Origin: Shewanella mangrovi | GTDB lineage: Bacteria; Pseudomonadota; Gammaproteobacteria; Enterobacterales; Shewanellaceae | Direction: 5' to 3' | DNA: 64,000 bases | Assembly: GCF_000753795.1 (NCBI RefSeq) | Contig: NZ_JPEO01000014.1 | Span: 27,858-91,857, forward strand | Part shown: positions 40,277 through 49,489 of the stretch, piece after piece | Position numbering within the stretch: the first letter of the stretch is position 1 | Layout of the letters: every line of letters begins with the position of its first letter | Notes under the pieces: model-generated | Database searches by the model: none | The model's input: only the letters and a program-made list of their open reading frames with translations | What the model was told of the DNA's origin: nothing | Position numbers and translations under genes: made by a program

Positions 40277-43273
40277 TTGCGCTACCTTAAACGGATGTTA
40301 TTGTGGCTAACGGCTAGCATGCTCATTGTGCTGGCGCTGCTAATTGCCTGCGTCAGTTATCTATGGCATCAGCCCGATTGGCTGTTACCTAAACTGAATC
40401 AGTATCTCACGCCTTACCATATTCGCTTTGATGCATTGAGCTGGCACATTGCAGATAATCGGACGCTCGACATCCCGCAACTGGCATTTGACTATGCGGG
40501 GAATAGTCTTCGTTTTGACGCTATTTCGCTGTCGTTAACACAGCCGATGACGCTGAGCCGCCTGTGGCAATGGTATCAGTTGCCAACCAATGAACAGCGT
40601 TACCAACAAATAAGTCAGGCCATTGCGACAATACGATACCAACATGCGAACATTGCTGTACCAGTGGCGCAATTACTGCCGTCGCAAAGCACCGAGCCTT
40701 TGTGGCTCCCCATCGTTGGTCATCTTCCTGCACTTGATTTCGGCGACACCCGCATTACGCTGCAAGGCACGGCCCCTATTGCTGGGATTCACCTTGCCAA
40801 CTTAACGCTATCTGAGCAAGGAAAATTCCACAGCCAACTGACGACCATCGACGACACGGCGGCCACTTTACTCGCGCTGGATGGCGAGTTGCCGACGAAA
40901 GATCTCAACACCGCCGTCTGGCAGCTTCAAGCAAGCCTAACGCTATCCACCTTGTACCAATTGCAAGACACACTCAATCAACAAGCGGCAACAACAGCGC
41001 TGATAGATGCTTATCCTTGGCTGGCGCCAGACTGGCTGATGGGCGCGGCCCGCGCAACTGGTGAATTATCAGCAGGACTACGCCTAACGCTGAAAGATGG
41101 TGGTGTGAACGGCCAGCTTTGTTGGCAACACCCTGGGATAGCTTTTGATGCCGCGGCGGCATCCATGTTGGAAATCGCTGGGAATAGCGAGTCGACCGAC
41201 CACTGCCCACAAGGCGCTATGTTGCTGCGCTATCGCAATCAAGGCAATGATAGCTATGCGTCGCTAGCCCCTTTTAGTCTGGCGTTGCAGCTCACAGCTG
41301 AGCAACGTCAGGCATGGACACAACAACTCGCGCTGGACACCGCCAAACAAGCTCAACTCGATGCTCTGCTCACACGTGTTCAACAGCAGATTCAAATACC
41401 TAAAGATAACGTTGCGGCTAACGCGCCTGCAGAGCAAGCATTGGGCATGTCACTGATGGCTGAACAAGGTTTAACACTCAAAAGTGATGGCACCCACTAC
41501 CAAGCGCAACTTCCCAAGCTTATCCTAACGCCAACCTTGTTTGATTGGTTTACCTCGAGCGACAGCAAACTCGCGCTAACACTCACGAACAGCGAACTTA
41601 ACCTACCCGTTGCTGCATCGGTCAATGAGTTCAATGCGAGCGGCCAATGGCAGCTAGGGCTAGCGCTTCCGCGCGGCATTAATGCCATGGATACACATTG
41701 GTCAGCGCAGAGCCAGATGCTCAATATCATGCTCTTAGGTGATGCCCGTTGGGATGGCAGCAGCCAATTGGGAAAGCTTACAATCTCACCGCAAAGCAAT
41801 ATCAAGCTGAGCCAACTGATGGCACGTTTTGCGGGCAACAGCGTCAGTGCTAGCGCCTTCAGCGCAACGCAAACACAAGCCGCCAATATCGAATGGCAAC
41901 ACGGCACATTCACCCTGAGCCTGCCACAAACTCATAATCAGGTGCAGCAACTTCAGGGCGTGTTTGCCCCCTATCAATTTAGTGTCAAACAAGTGGATCT
42001 CCAGCTACCTGCAGTCTCAAGCCTGACACTCACCACCAAGCAGCCTTTGTGGCCACAGCTTATGCAGCAACAACTTGATAGCCAGCTCTCAATTAACGCG
42101 GCACAACCACACGTGGCACAGCGGAAGAAGACCTTGTTAGGAGCTAACGAACAGAGCCTGTTGAACCTGCGCAGTGTGCAATTGGCACAGCAATTACACT
42201 GGCACAATAGCGTACTCAACAGCGATGAAATCTGGCATATCGACGATGTGACCTTAGCAAGTCAGCATAAATTAACGCCGCAAAAAGAGGGTTACCAGCT
42301 CAGCGCCACTTGGCAAATGCAAACCTCGCTGGCATCACTGCAACAAATTGCGGCGAAAAATCTTCAGTGGCAACCCGACTGGCAACTCACGGGAAATAGT
42401 AAGCTGACAGCCAAGGTCGATTTACATCAGCAGCCGCAACAGTTTTCTTTGAATGTCGCGGTGGCACCGGAAATAAGTGACGCTAGCGGCCATTATCAAC
42501 AGATGCCATTTGACGGTTTAACGCTTAGCGCAGACTGCCGTTATCAGTTAAAGGTTGCACCGAAAATGCTGGATGCCAGTCGTGTCGGCTGTCAGCAGTT
42601 TAGTCTGACGGCTAACAGTTTTAATCCTGGCATTTTAGTCACCAACATCGACGTCACAGGTAATGGTGATTTTACACCAGCCGCGCCCAATCATGTCAGT
42701 GATAGCTGGTTATTGCCCGGCTTTAGCGACGCACAATTACATCTCAATGCGTCGGCAAATGCGCTGCAAGGCCTGCTGACGATTCCCGACTTTAATTTTG
42801 ATCTCAGCGGAGAGTCGCACGGATTTGTGTTAGTTCGAGGAATGGATATTGAACAGCTATTACAGCAGCACCCTCAGCAAGGGATTACTGCCACAGGTGT
42901 GTTTGACGGTGTTCTGCCAATGGCCATCAAAGCTCGACGCATCAGCATCACGGGCGGGCATTTAGCAGCGCGAGATCCGGGGCTGATTGAGGTACACAAC
43001 ACGCCCACCATTGAGCAGATGCGCACCAGCCAACCCTATTTGGACTACGTGCTGAACTTTATGCAACGGCTGCAATATCAGGAGATATTGGGGCAATTAG
43101 ATATGGCAGAAAACGGAGATGCCCATATACAGCTAAGTATTAAAGGCCATGGCCAAGGCATTGAACGGCCAGTACACTTAAACTATTCTCACGAGGAAAA
43201 TTTGCTGCAGCTATTGCAAAGCCTCACCGTAGGTGATCGTTTGCAAACCGGGCTGGAAGCATCGATGCAGTAA
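40277..43273 (+). CDS. ydbH: Intermembrane phospholipid transport protein YdbH (AsmA-like)
   Basis: About 998 residues with one N-terminal membrane anchor (LLWLTASMLIVLALLIACVSYLW) and a very long periplasmic part of beta-strand-rich repeats, ending in the conserved 'LPMAIKARRISITGGHLAARDPG' region. YdbH is one of the AsmA-like bridges (with TamB and YhdP) that carry phospholipid to the outer membrane in E. coli. The start is probably TTG at 40277, because GGAG lies six bases upstream and it gives a basic RYLKR before the anchor. ATG 40295 is the alternative. ynbE and ydbL follow, as in E. coli. Confidence 0.9.
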   Translation: MRYLKRMLLWLTASMLIVLALLIACVSYLWHQPDWLLPKLNQYLTPYHIRFDALSWHIADNRTLDIPQLAFDYAGNSLRFDAISLSLTQPMTLSRLWQWYQLPTNEQRYQQISQAIATIRYQHANIAVPVAQLLPSQSTEPLWLPIVGHLPALDFGDTRITLQGTAPIAGIHLANLTLSEQGKFHSQLTTIDDTAATLLALDGELPTKDLNTAVWQLQASLTLSTLYQLQDTLNQQAATTALIDAYPWLAPDWLMGAARATGELSAGLRLTLKDGGVNGQLCWQHPGIAFDAAAASMLEIAGNSESTDHCPQGAMLLRYRNQGNDSYASLAPFSLALQLTAEQRQAWTQQLALDTAKQAQLDALLTRVQQQIQIPKDNVAANAPAEQALGMSLMAEQGLTLKSDGTHYQAQLPKLILTPTLFDWFTSSDSKLALTLTNSELNLPVAASVNEFNASGQWQLGLALPRGINAMDTHWSAQSQMLNIMLLGDARWDGSSQLGKLTISPQSNIKLSQLMARFAGNSVSASAFSATQTQAANIEWQHGTFTLSLPQTHNQVQQLQGVFAPYQFSVKQVDLQLPAVSSLTLTTKQPLWPQLMQQQLDSQLSINAAQPHVAQRKKTLLGANEQSLLNLRSVQLAQQLHWHNSVLNSDEIWHIDDVTLASQHKLTPQKEGYQLSATWQMQTSLASLQQIAAKNLQWQPDWQLTGNSKLTAKVDLHQQPQQFSLNVAVAPEISDASGHYQQMPFDGLTLSADCRYQLKVAPKMLDASRVGCQQFSLTANSFNPGILVTNIDVTGNGDFTPAAPNHVSDSWLLPGFSDAQLHLNASANALQGLLTIPDFNFDLSGESHGFVLVRGMDIEQLLQQHPQQGITATGVFDGVLPMAIKARRISITGGHLAARDPGLIEVHNTPTIEQMRTSQPYLDYVLNFMQRLQYQEILGQLDMAENGDAHIQLSIKGHGQGIERPVHLNYSHEENLLQLLQSLTVGDRLQTGLEASMQ

Positions 43274-43287
43274 AACAGGGAGCTGCG

Positions 43288-43479
43288 ATGAAAAAATTGA
43301 ACATAGTGCTGTTATCAGTATTAGCAAGTTATCTAGTGATGGGCTGTACCCCGACGGTAAAGATTGAGCCGCCAGATAAGCCTATTGTGATTAACCTTAA
43401 TGTCAAAATTGAGCACGAAATTCGCATCAAGGTAGATAAGGCCTTGGACGATCTGCTGACGAACGACGAACTATTCTAG
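43288..43479 (+). CDS. ynbE: YnbE family lipoprotein
   Basis: 63 residues. The lipoprotein signal ends in LVMGC-TPT, then the highly conserved 'VKIEPPDKPIVINLNVKIEHEIRIKVD' stretch. In E. coli YnbE is an outer-membrane lipoprotein that completes the YdbH beta-strand bridge. ACAGGGAG precedes the ATG, 14 bases after the ydbH stop. Confidence 0.93.
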   Translation: MKKLNIVLLSVLASYLVMGCTPTVKIEPPDKPIVINLNVKIEHEIRIKVDKALDDLLTNDELF

Positions 43480-43506
43480 TGCTACGCACCTTGTAAGGAA
43501 CTCTCC

Positions 43507-43827
43507 ATGAAACTTCGACTGCTCACGTTTATTACTGCAATTACTCTGAGCTTTGCCGCCTTGGCACTCGATTTACAAACCGCGAAAGACCAAGGGTTGG
43601 TTGGCGAACAAAATAATGGTTATCTCGCCCCGTTACAATCCTCCGCCGATGTCACCGCTCTGGTGAAAGAGATCAACGCCAAACGCACTGCAGCCTATCA
43701 ACAAATTGCCGCCAAAAATGGAATCAGTGTTGATGACGTTGCCAAACTCGCCGCGAAAAAGATTATCGCCAAGGCGGAGAAAGGTCATATGGTGCAGGAT
43801 GGCAGTGGTAACTGGTTGAAAAAATAG
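43507..43827 (+). CDS. ydbL: YdbL family (DUF1318) periplasmic protein
   Basis: 106 residues with a signal peptide ending near ALA-LDLQ. The mature domain is 'LQTAKDQGLVGEQNNGYLAPL' with 'VKEINAKRTAAYQQIAAKNGISVDDVAKLAAKK', the DUF1318 signature. YdbL is the third gene of the ydbH-ynbE-ydbL set and in E. coli modulates YnbE assembly. AAGGAACT lies upstream of the ATG. Two hairpins follow the stop. Confidence 0.93.
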   Translation: MKLRLLTFITAITLSFAALALDLQTAKDQGLVGEQNNGYLAPLQSSADVTALVKEINAKRTAAYQQIAAKNGISVDDVAKLAAKKIIAKAEKGHMVQDGSGNWLKK

Positions 43828-43858
43828 TGATTAGCGGCACTATTCCATACAATTCATA

Positions 43859-43901
43859 AACGCCATAAAGCCATGCCTTTCCAGCATGAATTCATGGCGT
43901 T
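43859..43901 (+). other. Hairpin downstream of ydbL
   Basis: AACGCCAT (43859-43866) pairs with ATGGCGTT (43894-43901), with an inner CATGC (43872-43876) and GCATG (43884-43888). There is no U-run. It could stabilise the mRNA end or belong to a small RNA ending at the next terminator. Confidence 0.4.
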
Positions 43902-43962
43902 AATTCATGAGCCATTTGGCCGGAAATCGGTAGAATTTGAGGCTCTGAAGTGCTTTTATTTG

Positions 43963-43994
43963 GCCTCCTCGCGTATGTGGAGGCTTTTTTTTTT
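43963..43994 (+). terminator. Terminator with long T-run
   Basis: GCCTCC (43963-43968) pairs with GGAGGC (43979-43984), followed by ten T. It lies 135 bases after the ydbL stop, which leaves room for a small RNA upstream of it. Confidence 0.85.
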
Positions 43995-44012
43995 GCCTGT
44001 CATTTAGCGTTT

Positions 44013-44333
44013 CTAAGCTTTACTTATTGTTAATCCATTCTGTTTATCGCGTTTAACGGTTAGCCCCTTGCCAGCAATCGCCTGCTCAACCGCTTGCAGC
44101 ACCGAATAACGTCCAATCACGGCATTGGGTTTGACTGCACCAATCTCATTTAAATCAGCCTCGATAAAGCAGCCACTACCATGCGCAATTTGCTGCAAGG
44201 TTTCATCCAGCCGCTGAAAATCCAGTTGATAATCACTGCTGACATCACAACGATCACTCGACACGGGTGTTTGGGTATTGCTGTTACAGGCGGTTAACGA
44301 TAACAACAGCAAAATGCCTGCTATGTTTTTCAC
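44013..44333 (-). CDS. Stand-alone STN-domain lipoprotein
   Basis: 106 residues. The lipoprotein signal ends in LSLTAC-NSNTQ. The mature part 'YQLDFQRLDETLQQIAHGSGCFIEADLNEI...GRYSVLQAVEQAIAGKGLTVKRDKQNGLTI' is a complete secretin/TonB N-terminal (STN) domain. STN domains are normally the first part of secretins or of TonB receptors that signal to FecR; here nothing follows. GTG 44333 is the start, with AAGGATG upstream. The GNAT gene ends 15 bases before it, so the two may be one transcript. Partner unknown. Confidence 0.75.
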   Translation of the reverse strand: MKNIAGILLLLSLTACNSNTQTPVSSDRCDVSSDYQLDFQRLDETLQQIAHGSGCFIEADLNEIGAVKPNAVIGRYSVLQAVEQAIAGKGLTVKRDKQNGLTISKA

Positions 44334-44348
44334 AGTATCATCCTTAAT

Positions 44349-44843
44349 TTAGGTTAACGGTTTTTGCCAAAACTCGGCGATGCCAGTATCAGGTCGCAGT
44401 TGATAAGGCGCAAAGCCCGCTTTGACATAAGCATCACGGGCAGAAGTATTTTCAGACAGCACTTCGAGCGTTATTTTGCAGCAGTCCAATGCTTTCGCAT
44501 GCTGAGTCGCTGCCGTGAGTAGCAGCTGCCCGACCCCCTGTCGGCGCATACCCTTATGCACCACCAAATCATGAATATTGAGAATGGGCGCGCAATTAAA
44601 GGTCGAGAATGCTAAAAAGCAGTTGGCTAACCCCACAGCGCGCTCACCTTGATAGGCCAAAAGACTCAGCGCCGTTGGTGTTGACGCTAAGGTTGGCAGC
44701 AGTTGTTCAATCACCTTGTCAGGTAAAGCTTTGGCACCGCCCATCGGATCGGTGGCGTAATGTTGCATTAACTGCAGCAGATCAGCCCCTTGTTTAGGAT
44801 GGCGATAATTCACCTTGACCACACTAATATCGACCTGACTCAC
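44349..44843 (-). CDS. GNAT family N-acetyltransferase
   Basis: 164 residues. The acetyl-CoA loop is 'VHKGMRRQGVGQLLLTAATQHA' (R/Q-x-x-G-x-G/A), followed by 'CCKITLEVLSENTSARDAYVKAGFAPYQL'. The substrate is not predictable. I place the start at GTG 44843, because AGGAG lies five bases upstream; the frame is open from a TTG at 44858. It precedes the STN lipoprotein gene on the same strand. Confidence 0.88.
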   Translation of the reverse strand: MSQVDISVVKVNYRHPKQGADLLQLMQHYATDPMGGAKALPDKVIEQLLPTLASTPTALSLLAYQGERAVGLANCFLAFSTFNCAPILNIHDLVVHKGMRRQGVGQLLLTAATQHAKALDCCKITLEVLSENTSARDAYVKAGFAPYQLRPDTGIAEFWQKPLT

Positions 44844-44877
44844 CTGTGCTCCTGACAATATCTTGATTTTTCTTAGC

Positions 44878-45786
44878 TTACTGATGAACTAAGCCCTGCA
44901 TCAATCCTTTTAGCCAATTTAATGAAGCTAAACCTTGATGTACCGGATGCCATACGCAATTCAAATGATAGCTGGGCATATCTTCGGGTAACGCCACCTG
45001 CCGTAATTGGCCACTGACCGTTAGCATGTCAGCAACGCGTTTGGGTAACACCAATAGGTGGTCAGTTTGGCTGACAATGGCTGCAGCTGACATATAGCTC
45101 TGGCTATTGACCGAAATTTGCCGCGTCAAGCCGCGAGTTTTTAGGTACCGGTCGATAATCGACTCGTTGGTGCCAAGCGGCGAATGAAATACCTGTGGTG
45201 TGTCGACTAACTGCTGCAAGCTAATCTGCTCAGCAATGGATGGGTGCTGGCTTCGCACTAACCCCACCAAGGGCTCAGTCAGCCATGTCTCGCGCGCTAA
45301 ATAGGCTGGCACCTGCATATATTCATCAAAGCCGAGTACCAAATCGATATCACCATTGGCCAACTCAGTTTCTGGAATGGTTTCCCGCAGAATTTCAATC
45401 TCGATATGCACGCCAGGCGCCAGTTGCTTCAGCTTCGCAATCAGTGGCGGGATCAACACACACTCAACATAGTCGGTCGTGCTGATGACAAACTTGCGAC
45501 TAGAGGTTGCCGCTTCAAACTGCTCGGGCGCGTCCAATTGCTGCTCAATTAATTTAAGTGCTTGCTGCACGCTCGTATGTAATGAAAGTGCACGCGCTGT
45601 AGGGAGCATTCCTTGGGGCGTGCGCACTAACAAAGGATCGTTCAACGTCTGTCTAAGCCGATTTAGCGCATGGCTCATTGCCGGTTGACTGAGAAAAATC
45701 CGCGCCGCGGCGCGCGTCACATTGCGCTCGATCATCAAGGCGTCAAACGCCAACAATAAATTGAGATCCACCTGATGCAGCTTCAT
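44878..45786 (-). CDS. LysR family transcriptional regulator
   Basis: 302 residues. The N-terminal winged helix-turn-helix (LLAFDALMIERNVTRAAARIFLSQPAMSHALNRLRQTL) is followed by a LysR substrate-binding domain (FVISTTDYVECVLIPPLIAKL). It is divergent from the agmatine operon, which it most likely controls in response to agmatine or putrescine. That is the usual LysR arrangement; no effector can be read from sequence. Confidence 0.92.
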   Translation of the reverse strand: MKLHQVDLNLLLAFDALMIERNVTRAAARIFLSQPAMSHALNRLRQTLNDPLLVRTPQGMLPTARALSLHTSVQQALKLIEQQLDAPEQFEAATSSRKFVISTTDYVECVLIPPLIAKLKQLAPGVHIEIEILRETIPETELANGDIDLVLGFDEYMQVPAYLARETWLTEPLVGLVRSQHPSIAEQISLQQLVDTPQVFHSPLGTNESIIDRYLKTRGLTRQISVNSQSYMSAAAIVSQTDHLLVLPKRVADMLTVSGQLRQVALPEDMPSYHLNCVWHPVHQGLASLNWLKGLMQGLVHQ

Positions 45787-45800
45787 TTAAAATTCACTGT

Positions 45801-45827
45801 ATGAATATCTGAATTAATATTATTCAT
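45801..45827. promoter_or_regulatory. Candidate LysR operator
   Basis: ATGAATA (45801-45807) and its complement TATTCAT (45821-45827), centred in the gap between the divergent LysR and aguB genes and including T-N11-A-type spacing. Confidence 0.5.
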
Positions 45828-45910
45828 TTGATGGATTATGAGCAAGTCCCTACACTTCTACTATGCTTGGGCTACTTGCCCTAAAGTCCATCAACACTGG
45901 AGATGAGTTC

Positions 45911-46795
45911 ATGGCAAAAGTTACTGTCGCTGCGACCCAAATGGCTTGTTCTTGGGATATCGAAGCTAACATCAAAAATGCGGAAAAGTTGGTACGTGAA
46001 GCGGCTGCTAAAGGCGCACAAATTATTTTGATCCAAGAGCTGTTTGAAGCGCCCTACTTCTGTATTGATCAAAGCCCAGAGCATTTCGCGTTGGCGCAAA
46101 CAATTGAAGACAGCAAACTGATTAAGCACTTTCAAGCGGTTGCTGCTGAGCTGGAAGTTGTATTGCCAATCTCATTTTTTGAGCGCCGTGGTAATGCCCA
46201 CTACAACTCACTGGTGATGATCGATGCCGACGGTAGCATGCTGGATGTGTACCGCAAGACCCATATCCCTAACGGCCCTGCGTACCAAGAAAAGCAGTTC
46301 TTCACCCCTGGTGATACCGGTTTTATGGTATGGCAAACCCGTTACGCTAAAGTAGGCGTGGGCATTTGTTGGGATCAATGGTTCCCAGAAACTGCGCGTA
46401 GTTTGGCATTGATGGGCGCTGAGTTGATTTTCTTCCCAACGGCGATTGGTTCAGAGCCAGCGTACCCAGACATCGACTCGCAACCACATTGGACACGCGT
46501 ACAACAAGGGCATGCCGCCGCCAACTTAGTACCAGTGATCGCCTCTAACCGTATCGGTACCGAAAAGAGCAAATTCATCGAAGGTTTGGAAATGACCTTC
46601 TACGGCTCTTCTTTCATCGCCGACCAAACTGGCGCACTGGTGGCGCAAGCCGACAAAACCAGCGAATGCGTGTTGGTGCATGAATTTGATTTGGCTGAAA
46701 TCGACAAGCAACGTATCTCTTGGGGTCTGTTCCGCGACCGTCGCCCAGCAATGTACGAAGCAATTCTGACATCTGACGGCGAAACCAGCTGGTAA
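45911..46795 (+). CDS. aguB: N-carbamoylputrescine amidase
   Basis: 294 residues of the nitrilase superfamily. The catalytic triad is visible: Glu in 'LIQELFEAPYFC', Lys in 'YRKTHIPNGPAYQEKQFFTPG' and Cys in 'VGVGICWDQWFPE'. It converts N-carbamoylputrescine to putrescine, CO2 and ammonia. GGAG precedes ATG 45911. aguA follows 12 bases later, so the two enzymes make one two-step pathway from agmatine. Confidence 0.95.
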   Translation: MAKVTVAATQMACSWDIEANIKNAEKLVREAAAKGAQIILIQELFEAPYFCIDQSPEHFALAQTIEDSKLIKHFQAVAAELEVVLPISFFERRGNAHYNSLVMIDADGSMLDVYRKTHIPNGPAYQEKQFFTPGDTGFMVWQTRYAKVGVGICWDQWFPETARSLALMGAELIFFPTAIGSEPAYPDIDSQPHWTRVQQGHAAANLVPVIASNRIGTEKSKFIEGLEMTFYGSSFIADQTGALVAQADKTSECVLVHEFDLAEIDKQRISWGLFRDRRPAMYEAILTSDGETSW

Positions 46796-46807
46796 GAGGC
46801 ACAGTTC

Positions 46808-47899
46808 ATGTCTAACACCTTACATAGTTTGCCGAGAAACAACGGCTTCTATATGCCTGCAGAGTGGGCAGCACAGCAAGCGGTATGGATGATTTGGCCC
46901 TATCGCCCAGATAATTGGCGCGAAAACGCAAGCATCGCGCAACGCACCTTTGCAGCGGTTGCCAAAGCGATTGCTGGCGCAACACCGGTATTTATGGCGG
47001 TGCCGGCTGGACAGATAAATCTGGCTAAAACGATCATGCCTGCTGAAGTTACCCTAGTACCGATGGAGAGTAACGATTGCTGGACACGTGATAGCGGCCC
47101 AACCATGGTCATTAATGACCAAGGTGAATGTCGTGGCGTGGACTGGGGCTTTAACGCATGGGGTGGAATGCAAGGCGGCTTGTACTTCCCTTGGGATAAA
47201 GATGAACTGGTCGCTAACAATATTCTCAAGCATCACGGCTGGAAACGTTATGTAGCCCCATTAATTCTTGAAGGTGGCTCAATTCATGTTGATGGTGAAG
47301 GCACATGCCTAACCACTGAAGAGTGTCTGCTGAACTGCAACCGTAATCCAGAACTAAGCCGTGAGCAGATTGAAGAATATCTGCGTCAGTATCTGAACGT
47401 GGAAAAGATCATCTGGTTGCCTGAAGGCGTGTTTATGGATGAAACCGATGGTCATGTCGACAACATGTGCTGTTTCGCTCGTCCTGGCGAAGTGATTTTG
47501 CACTGGACTGACGATGAAAGCGATCCACAATACGCCCGTTCAAAAGCAGCGTTAGAAGTATTACAACAGGCGGTTGATGCCAGAGGTCGCCAACTGAAAG
47601 TGCATCTGCTGCCACAGCCAGGCCCGCTGTTCTGCACTGCAGAGGAAGCCGCTGGCGTCACTTCTGGCACCGGTGTGCCACGTACATCAGGCGAGCGTTT
47701 GGCAGGTTCATACGTGAACTTCCTGATCACCAACAAGCGCATCGTTTATCCATTGTTGGATGAGGCGACTGATGGCATTGCCGCTGAAAAGCTGCAAGCT
47801 ATCTTCCCTGAGTATGAGATTGTGGGCGTGCCTGCCCGTGAAATTTTGCTCGGTGGCGGTAACATCCACTGTATTACTCAGCAGATCCCAGCTGTGTGA
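46808..47899 (+). CDS. aguA: Agmatine deiminase
   Basis: 363 residues, guanidine-group-modifying fold. '[13 protein letters not shown]', '[12 protein letters not shown]' and the C-terminal nucleophile Cys in '[13 protein letters not shown]' are the expected catalytic segments. It hydrolyses agmatine to N-carbamoylputrescine, the substrate of AguB encoded just upstream. Full normal length. A strong terminator follows. Confidence 0.95.
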   Translation: MSNTLHSLPRNNGFYMPAEWAAQQAVWMIWPYRPDNWRENASIAQRTFAAVAKAIAGATPVFMAVPAGQINLAKTIMPAEVTLVPMESNDCWTRDSGPTMVINDQGECRGVDWGFNAWGGMQGGLYFPWDKDELVANNILKHHGWKRYVAPLILEGGSIHVDGEGTCLTTEECLLNCNRNPELSREQIEEYLRQYLNVEKIIWLPEGVFMDETDGHVDNMCCFARPGEVILHWTDDESDPQYARSKAALEVLQQAVDARGRQLKVHLLPQPGPLFCTAEEAAGVTSGTGVPRTSGERLAGSYVNFLITNKRIVYPLLDEATDGIAAEKLQAIFPEYEIVGVPAREILLGGGNIHCITQQIPAV

Positions 47900-47917
47900 T
47901 AGCTAATGTGTGACTGA

Positions 47918-47947
47918 CAAAAAAGCCGATGCTTAGCATCGGCTTTT
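47918..47947. terminator. Bidirectional terminator
   Basis: GCCGATGC (47924-47931), TTA, GCATCGGC (47935-47942), flanked by six A and five T, between convergent aguA and the metal-transporter operon. Confidence 0.92.
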
Positions 47948-47967
47948 TCATATACCCAAGACAATAC

Positions 47968-48723
47968 TCAGCGGTGTTCCTGCTCATGGATACCTGCCGC
48001 AATCCGATCTTCAGCATGCACATGCAAATGCTCGTGCGGATGGCGATGCATGACCGCCTTAGTCAATTGACCACCTTCCAATAACACCGCTCGCGTTGCT
48101 AAACGTTCCAACACACTTCGGTCATGGGAAACGACAATCATCGCCTGAGAAAGCCCATCAAGATGCGCTAATAAACGTTGCTGCGCACTTTCATCCAGGC
48201 CGTTTGTTGGCTCATCTAATAGCAGGACTTCCGGCTCCATTGCCAGTACCGTGGCTAAGGCGATCATACGTTTTTCACCGCCGGAAAGACGATAGGTAAT
48301 GCGATCGGCAAACTCGATCATGCCTAACGATGCCAGCACTTGAAGCGCTTTTCGCTGCGCGGCGTCGGCCGACAAACCTAGGTTAAGTGGACCAAAGGCC
48401 ACATCTTCAAGCACAGTGGGGCAAAACAGCTGATCATCGGAATCTTGAAACAGAAACCCCACTTTTTTACGCAACTGCTGAAACTCACGCTCTTGGCGAC
48501 AGCGCTGCCCAAATCCTACAATTTGGCCCTGGAACTGATTGTTCAGGCCAATTAAGGTACGTAAAAGCGTAGATTTCCCTGCGCCGTTGGCACCGACAAG
48601 CGCCAAACGTTCCTGCGGGTAAAGATCGAAGCTGACGCCATTAAACACGCTGCGATGCGTGTAGCTAACAGACAGTTCAGTGACCGATAATAGCGGTGCT
48701 TTGATGCTGATCGACGGGTTCAA
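47968..48723 (-). CDS. cbiO: ECF-type nickel/cobalt transporter ATPase (CbiO/NikO)
   Basis: 251 residues. Walker A 'LVGANGAGKSTLLRTL', Q-loop 'FLFQDSDDQLFCPTVLEDVAFGPLN', signature 'YRLSGGEKRMIALATVLAM' and Walker B 'VLLLDEPTNGLDE'. The last 30 residues are histidine-rich (MHRHPHEHLHVHAEDR), unusual for an ABC ATPase and suited to binding nickel or cobalt. Starts with TTG 48723, with GGAG upstream, five bases after the CbiQ stop. Confidence 0.92.
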   Translation of the reverse strand: MNPSISIKAPLLSVTELSVSYTHRSVFNGVSFDLYPQERLALVGANGAGKSTLLRTLIGLNNQFQGQIVGFGQRCRQEREFQQLRKKVGFLFQDSDDQLFCPTVLEDVAFGPLNLGLSADAAQRKALQVLASLGMIEFADRITYRLSGGEKRMIALATVLAMEPEVLLLDEPTNGLDESAQQRLLAHLDGLSQAMIVVSHDRSVLERLATRAVLLEGGQLTKAVMHRHPHEHLHVHAEDRIAAGIHEQEHR

Positions 48724-48727
48724 CAGA

Positions 48728-49489
48728 CTACTCCAAAAATTGCTGCCATACTAACGGCACCAGAGCTAATAGGCTCAGCCCCAATAGCAGCAGACTATCA
48801 CTCTTGCGCCATAGCAGTTGCGACCGCAGATATAAGCTGCCATCAAATCCACGACAGCGCATGGCATCAACAATCCGCTGCGCACGCTCCATACTGCGCA
48901 CTAACAACATGCCCATCAGCCAACCATAGCTGCGCCAAGTATGCCAGTTACTTGCTGGCTCAAAGGCGCGAGCCTTCATCGCATTACGCAAGCGCTGAAA
49001 CTCATCGCCTAATACTTGGATATAACGCACCGTCATCATAAACAGGTGGATAAGTTTGGCCGGAAAGCCAAGCGCCGCCGCACCATAACCTAATGACACA
49101 GGTTCACGAATCGCTAGTAAGGCCAGTAATGCCAACACCACCGCGTTGGCACGTAATAAAATAGTGAGTGCTTGGCTGGCGCCTTCTATCGTTGCGCTTA
49201 ATCCGAACAGCCTAAACCAAGTTTCACCTGGCATAGAAAATGGCAACATTAACACCAACAACAACATAAAGGTTTCAAACGCCAACAGTCGTTTGATGAC
49301 CGAACGCCATCGCGTGCCTGCCATGACATTGAACAGCAATGCTAGGCCCAGCAATAACATTAACGCTGGCCACTGCGTCAACAACACGGCCACCAATGCA
49401 AAGATACCCGCGGCTAAAATATTGACTCGCGGATCACTAAGGGAGAAGCGGCTTAGGTGATGCTGAGCTTGCAACTGTGAGGCTAACAT
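48728..49489 (-). CDS. cbiQ: ECF transporter transmembrane protein (CbiQ/NikQ)
   Basis: 253 residues, about five membrane helices (VNILAAGIFALVAVLLTQWPALMLLLGLALLF and others). It carries the conserved cytoplasmic coupling helix 'MERAQRIVDAMRCRGFDG', which contacts the ATPase. ATG 49489 overlaps the NikL stop as TGATG. The frame opens 24 bases earlier at a GTG. Fits a CbiQ-type T-component dedicated to the adjacent CbiM. Confidence 0.9.
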   Translation of the reverse strand: MLASQLQAQHHLSRFSLSDPRVNILAAGIFALVAVLLTQWPALMLLLGLALLFNVMAGTRWRSVIKRLLAFETFMLLLVLMLPFSMPGETWFRLFGLSATIEGASQALTILLRANAVVLALLALLAIREPVSLGYGAAALGFPAKLIHLFMMTVRYIQVLGDEFQRLRNAMKARAFEPASNWHTWRSYGWLMGMLLVRSMERAQRIVDAMRCRGFDGSLYLRSQLLWRKSDSLLLLGLSLLALVPLVWQQFLE

